Shown here piece by piece: positions 5,204-5,619 of a stretch of 5,619 nucleotides of DNA. The notes beneath the pieces were generated by a model. That model was not told the origin of the DNA. It ran no database searches and saw only the letters and a list, made by a program, of their open reading frames with translations. Position numbers and translations under genes: made by a program. Every line of letters starts with the position of its first letter. Position 1 is the stretch's first letter. The stretch is from Actinomycetota bacterium (lineage in GTDB: Bacteria > Actinomycetota > Thermoleophilia > Gaiellales > F1-60-MAGs149), in contig CANKHS010000096.1 in NCBI GenBank assembly GCA_947481755.1, forward strand, positions 1-5,619, in the 5' to 3' direction.

Positions 5204-5619
5204 GTACGGCCGAACACGCGGGTCTCTCCACGGCACAGGCCGAGGAGAAACGCCGTGCACTGGGCGAGCAACGCAAAGACGCCACGAGCATTCCGCTGCG
5301 CGCGATCCTGCGTCGCAACGTCTTTACGTTGATCAACCTGATCACGCTCGGCTTCATGGTTCTGATCGTCGCGGCCGACGCCTGGAAGGACGCTCTGTTC
5401 GCGGCCGTGATTGCACTCAATGCGCTGATTGGTATCGCGCAGGAGTTGCGTGCCAAGCGGACACTGGATCGTCTTGCGCTCCTGATCGCTCCCCAGGCTT
5501 CCGTCCGGCGCGATGGCGCGACGTGCTCAGTGCTTGCCGAGGAGTTGGTGCCCGACGACATCGTCGAGTTGCAGCCTGGCGACCAGGTCGTGGCCGACGG
5601 CGAACTCGTTGAGGCGCGC
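5200..5619 (+). CDS. Cation-translocating P-type ATPase, CtpE-like, 3' end cut by window
   Basis: The first 140 residues are visible. P-type ATPases pump cations using an aspartyl-phosphate intermediate. Seen here are the cytoplasmic N-terminal GLSTAQAEEKR segment, typical of the cation-ATPase N-terminus, and RNVFTLINLI leading into membrane helix 1 (about 41-58). Membrane helix 2 follows (64-80), running into QELRAKRTLDRLALL (81-95), then the start of the actuator domain with VRRDG (102-106) and ELVPDDIVELQPGDQVVADG (115-134), which includes the PGD motif. The phosphatase TGES loop, DKTGT site and ion-binding helices lie beyond the right edge, so the ion cannot be read. QELRAKRTLDRL resembles mycobacterial CtpE, implicated in calcium uptake. 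There is no N-terminal heavy-metal-binding CxxC domain. The GTG start at 5200 overlaps the serine hydrolase stop by four bases (GTGA) without a Shine-Dalgarno, indicating translational coupling; the next in-frame ATG is inside helix 1. Confidence 0.93.
   Translation, partial: MSTAEHAGLSTAQAEEKRRALGEQRKDATSIPLRAILRRNVFTLINLITLGFMVLIVAADAWKDALFAAVIALNALIGIAQELRAKRTLDRLALLIAPQASVRRDGATCSVLAEELVPDDIVELQPGDQVVADGELVEAR

Noticed and set aside
5094..5561. Minus-strand 155-codon frame opposite the hydrolase end and the P-type ATPase
   Set aside because: It is Ser/Arg/Ala-rich, and the plus strand has clear ATPase motifs in the same stretch.

Overview
This looks like a chromosomal window from a high-GC bacterium. 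I lean towards a deep-branching actinobacterium of the Thermoleophilia type, on gene content alone. The reasons are an actinobacterial CtpE-like P-type ATPase, a System I (Ccm) cytochrome c maturation cluster with a Cys-type CcmE, frequent GTG starts, and several starts that lack a Shine-Dalgarno but have a TAnnnT box just upstream. Taxonomy is inference. Genes are tightly packed, and no stretch of 300 bases is without one.

Minus-strand block (1-4022), read right to left: a 74-residue conserved-looking hypothetical protein; ccmE (haem chaperone); ccmF (haem lyase with the WWD domain and all four expected histidines); a 99-residue membrane-anchored coiled-coil protein resembling the N-terminal part of CcmI; a crotonase-fold protein closest by motif to ethylmalonyl-CoA decarboxylase (ECHDC1); and the 5' part of a DUF59/MIP18-family metal-sulfur cluster assembly factor that runs off the left edge. 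Gaps are 48, 19, -1, 27 and 44 bases, so this reads as one operon, perhaps with an extra promoter just before ccmE. The ccm genes deliver haem to apocytochromes c on the outer face of the membrane. No CcmA, B, C, G or H lies in the window. The last two genes have no obvious role in haem attachment.

Divergent plus-strand block (4082-5619): a 59-base intergenic region separates the two blocks. It is followed by a class A beta-lactamase/DD-peptidase-fold serine hydrolase (SxxK, SxN and KxG motifs) with an N-terminal beta-rich domain and no signal peptide. Its stop codon overlaps by four bases the GTG start of a CtpE-like P-type ATPase that runs off the right edge.

Most notable points: CcmE carries CxxxY instead of the classical haem-binding HxxxY. 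The crotonase has His where enoyl-CoA hydratase has its second catalytic Glu. The serine hydrolase lacks both an export signal and a recognisable Glu166 equivalent. Three starts are compatible with leaderless or near-leaderless mRNAs. I found no mobile element, CRISPR array, tRNA or rRNA.
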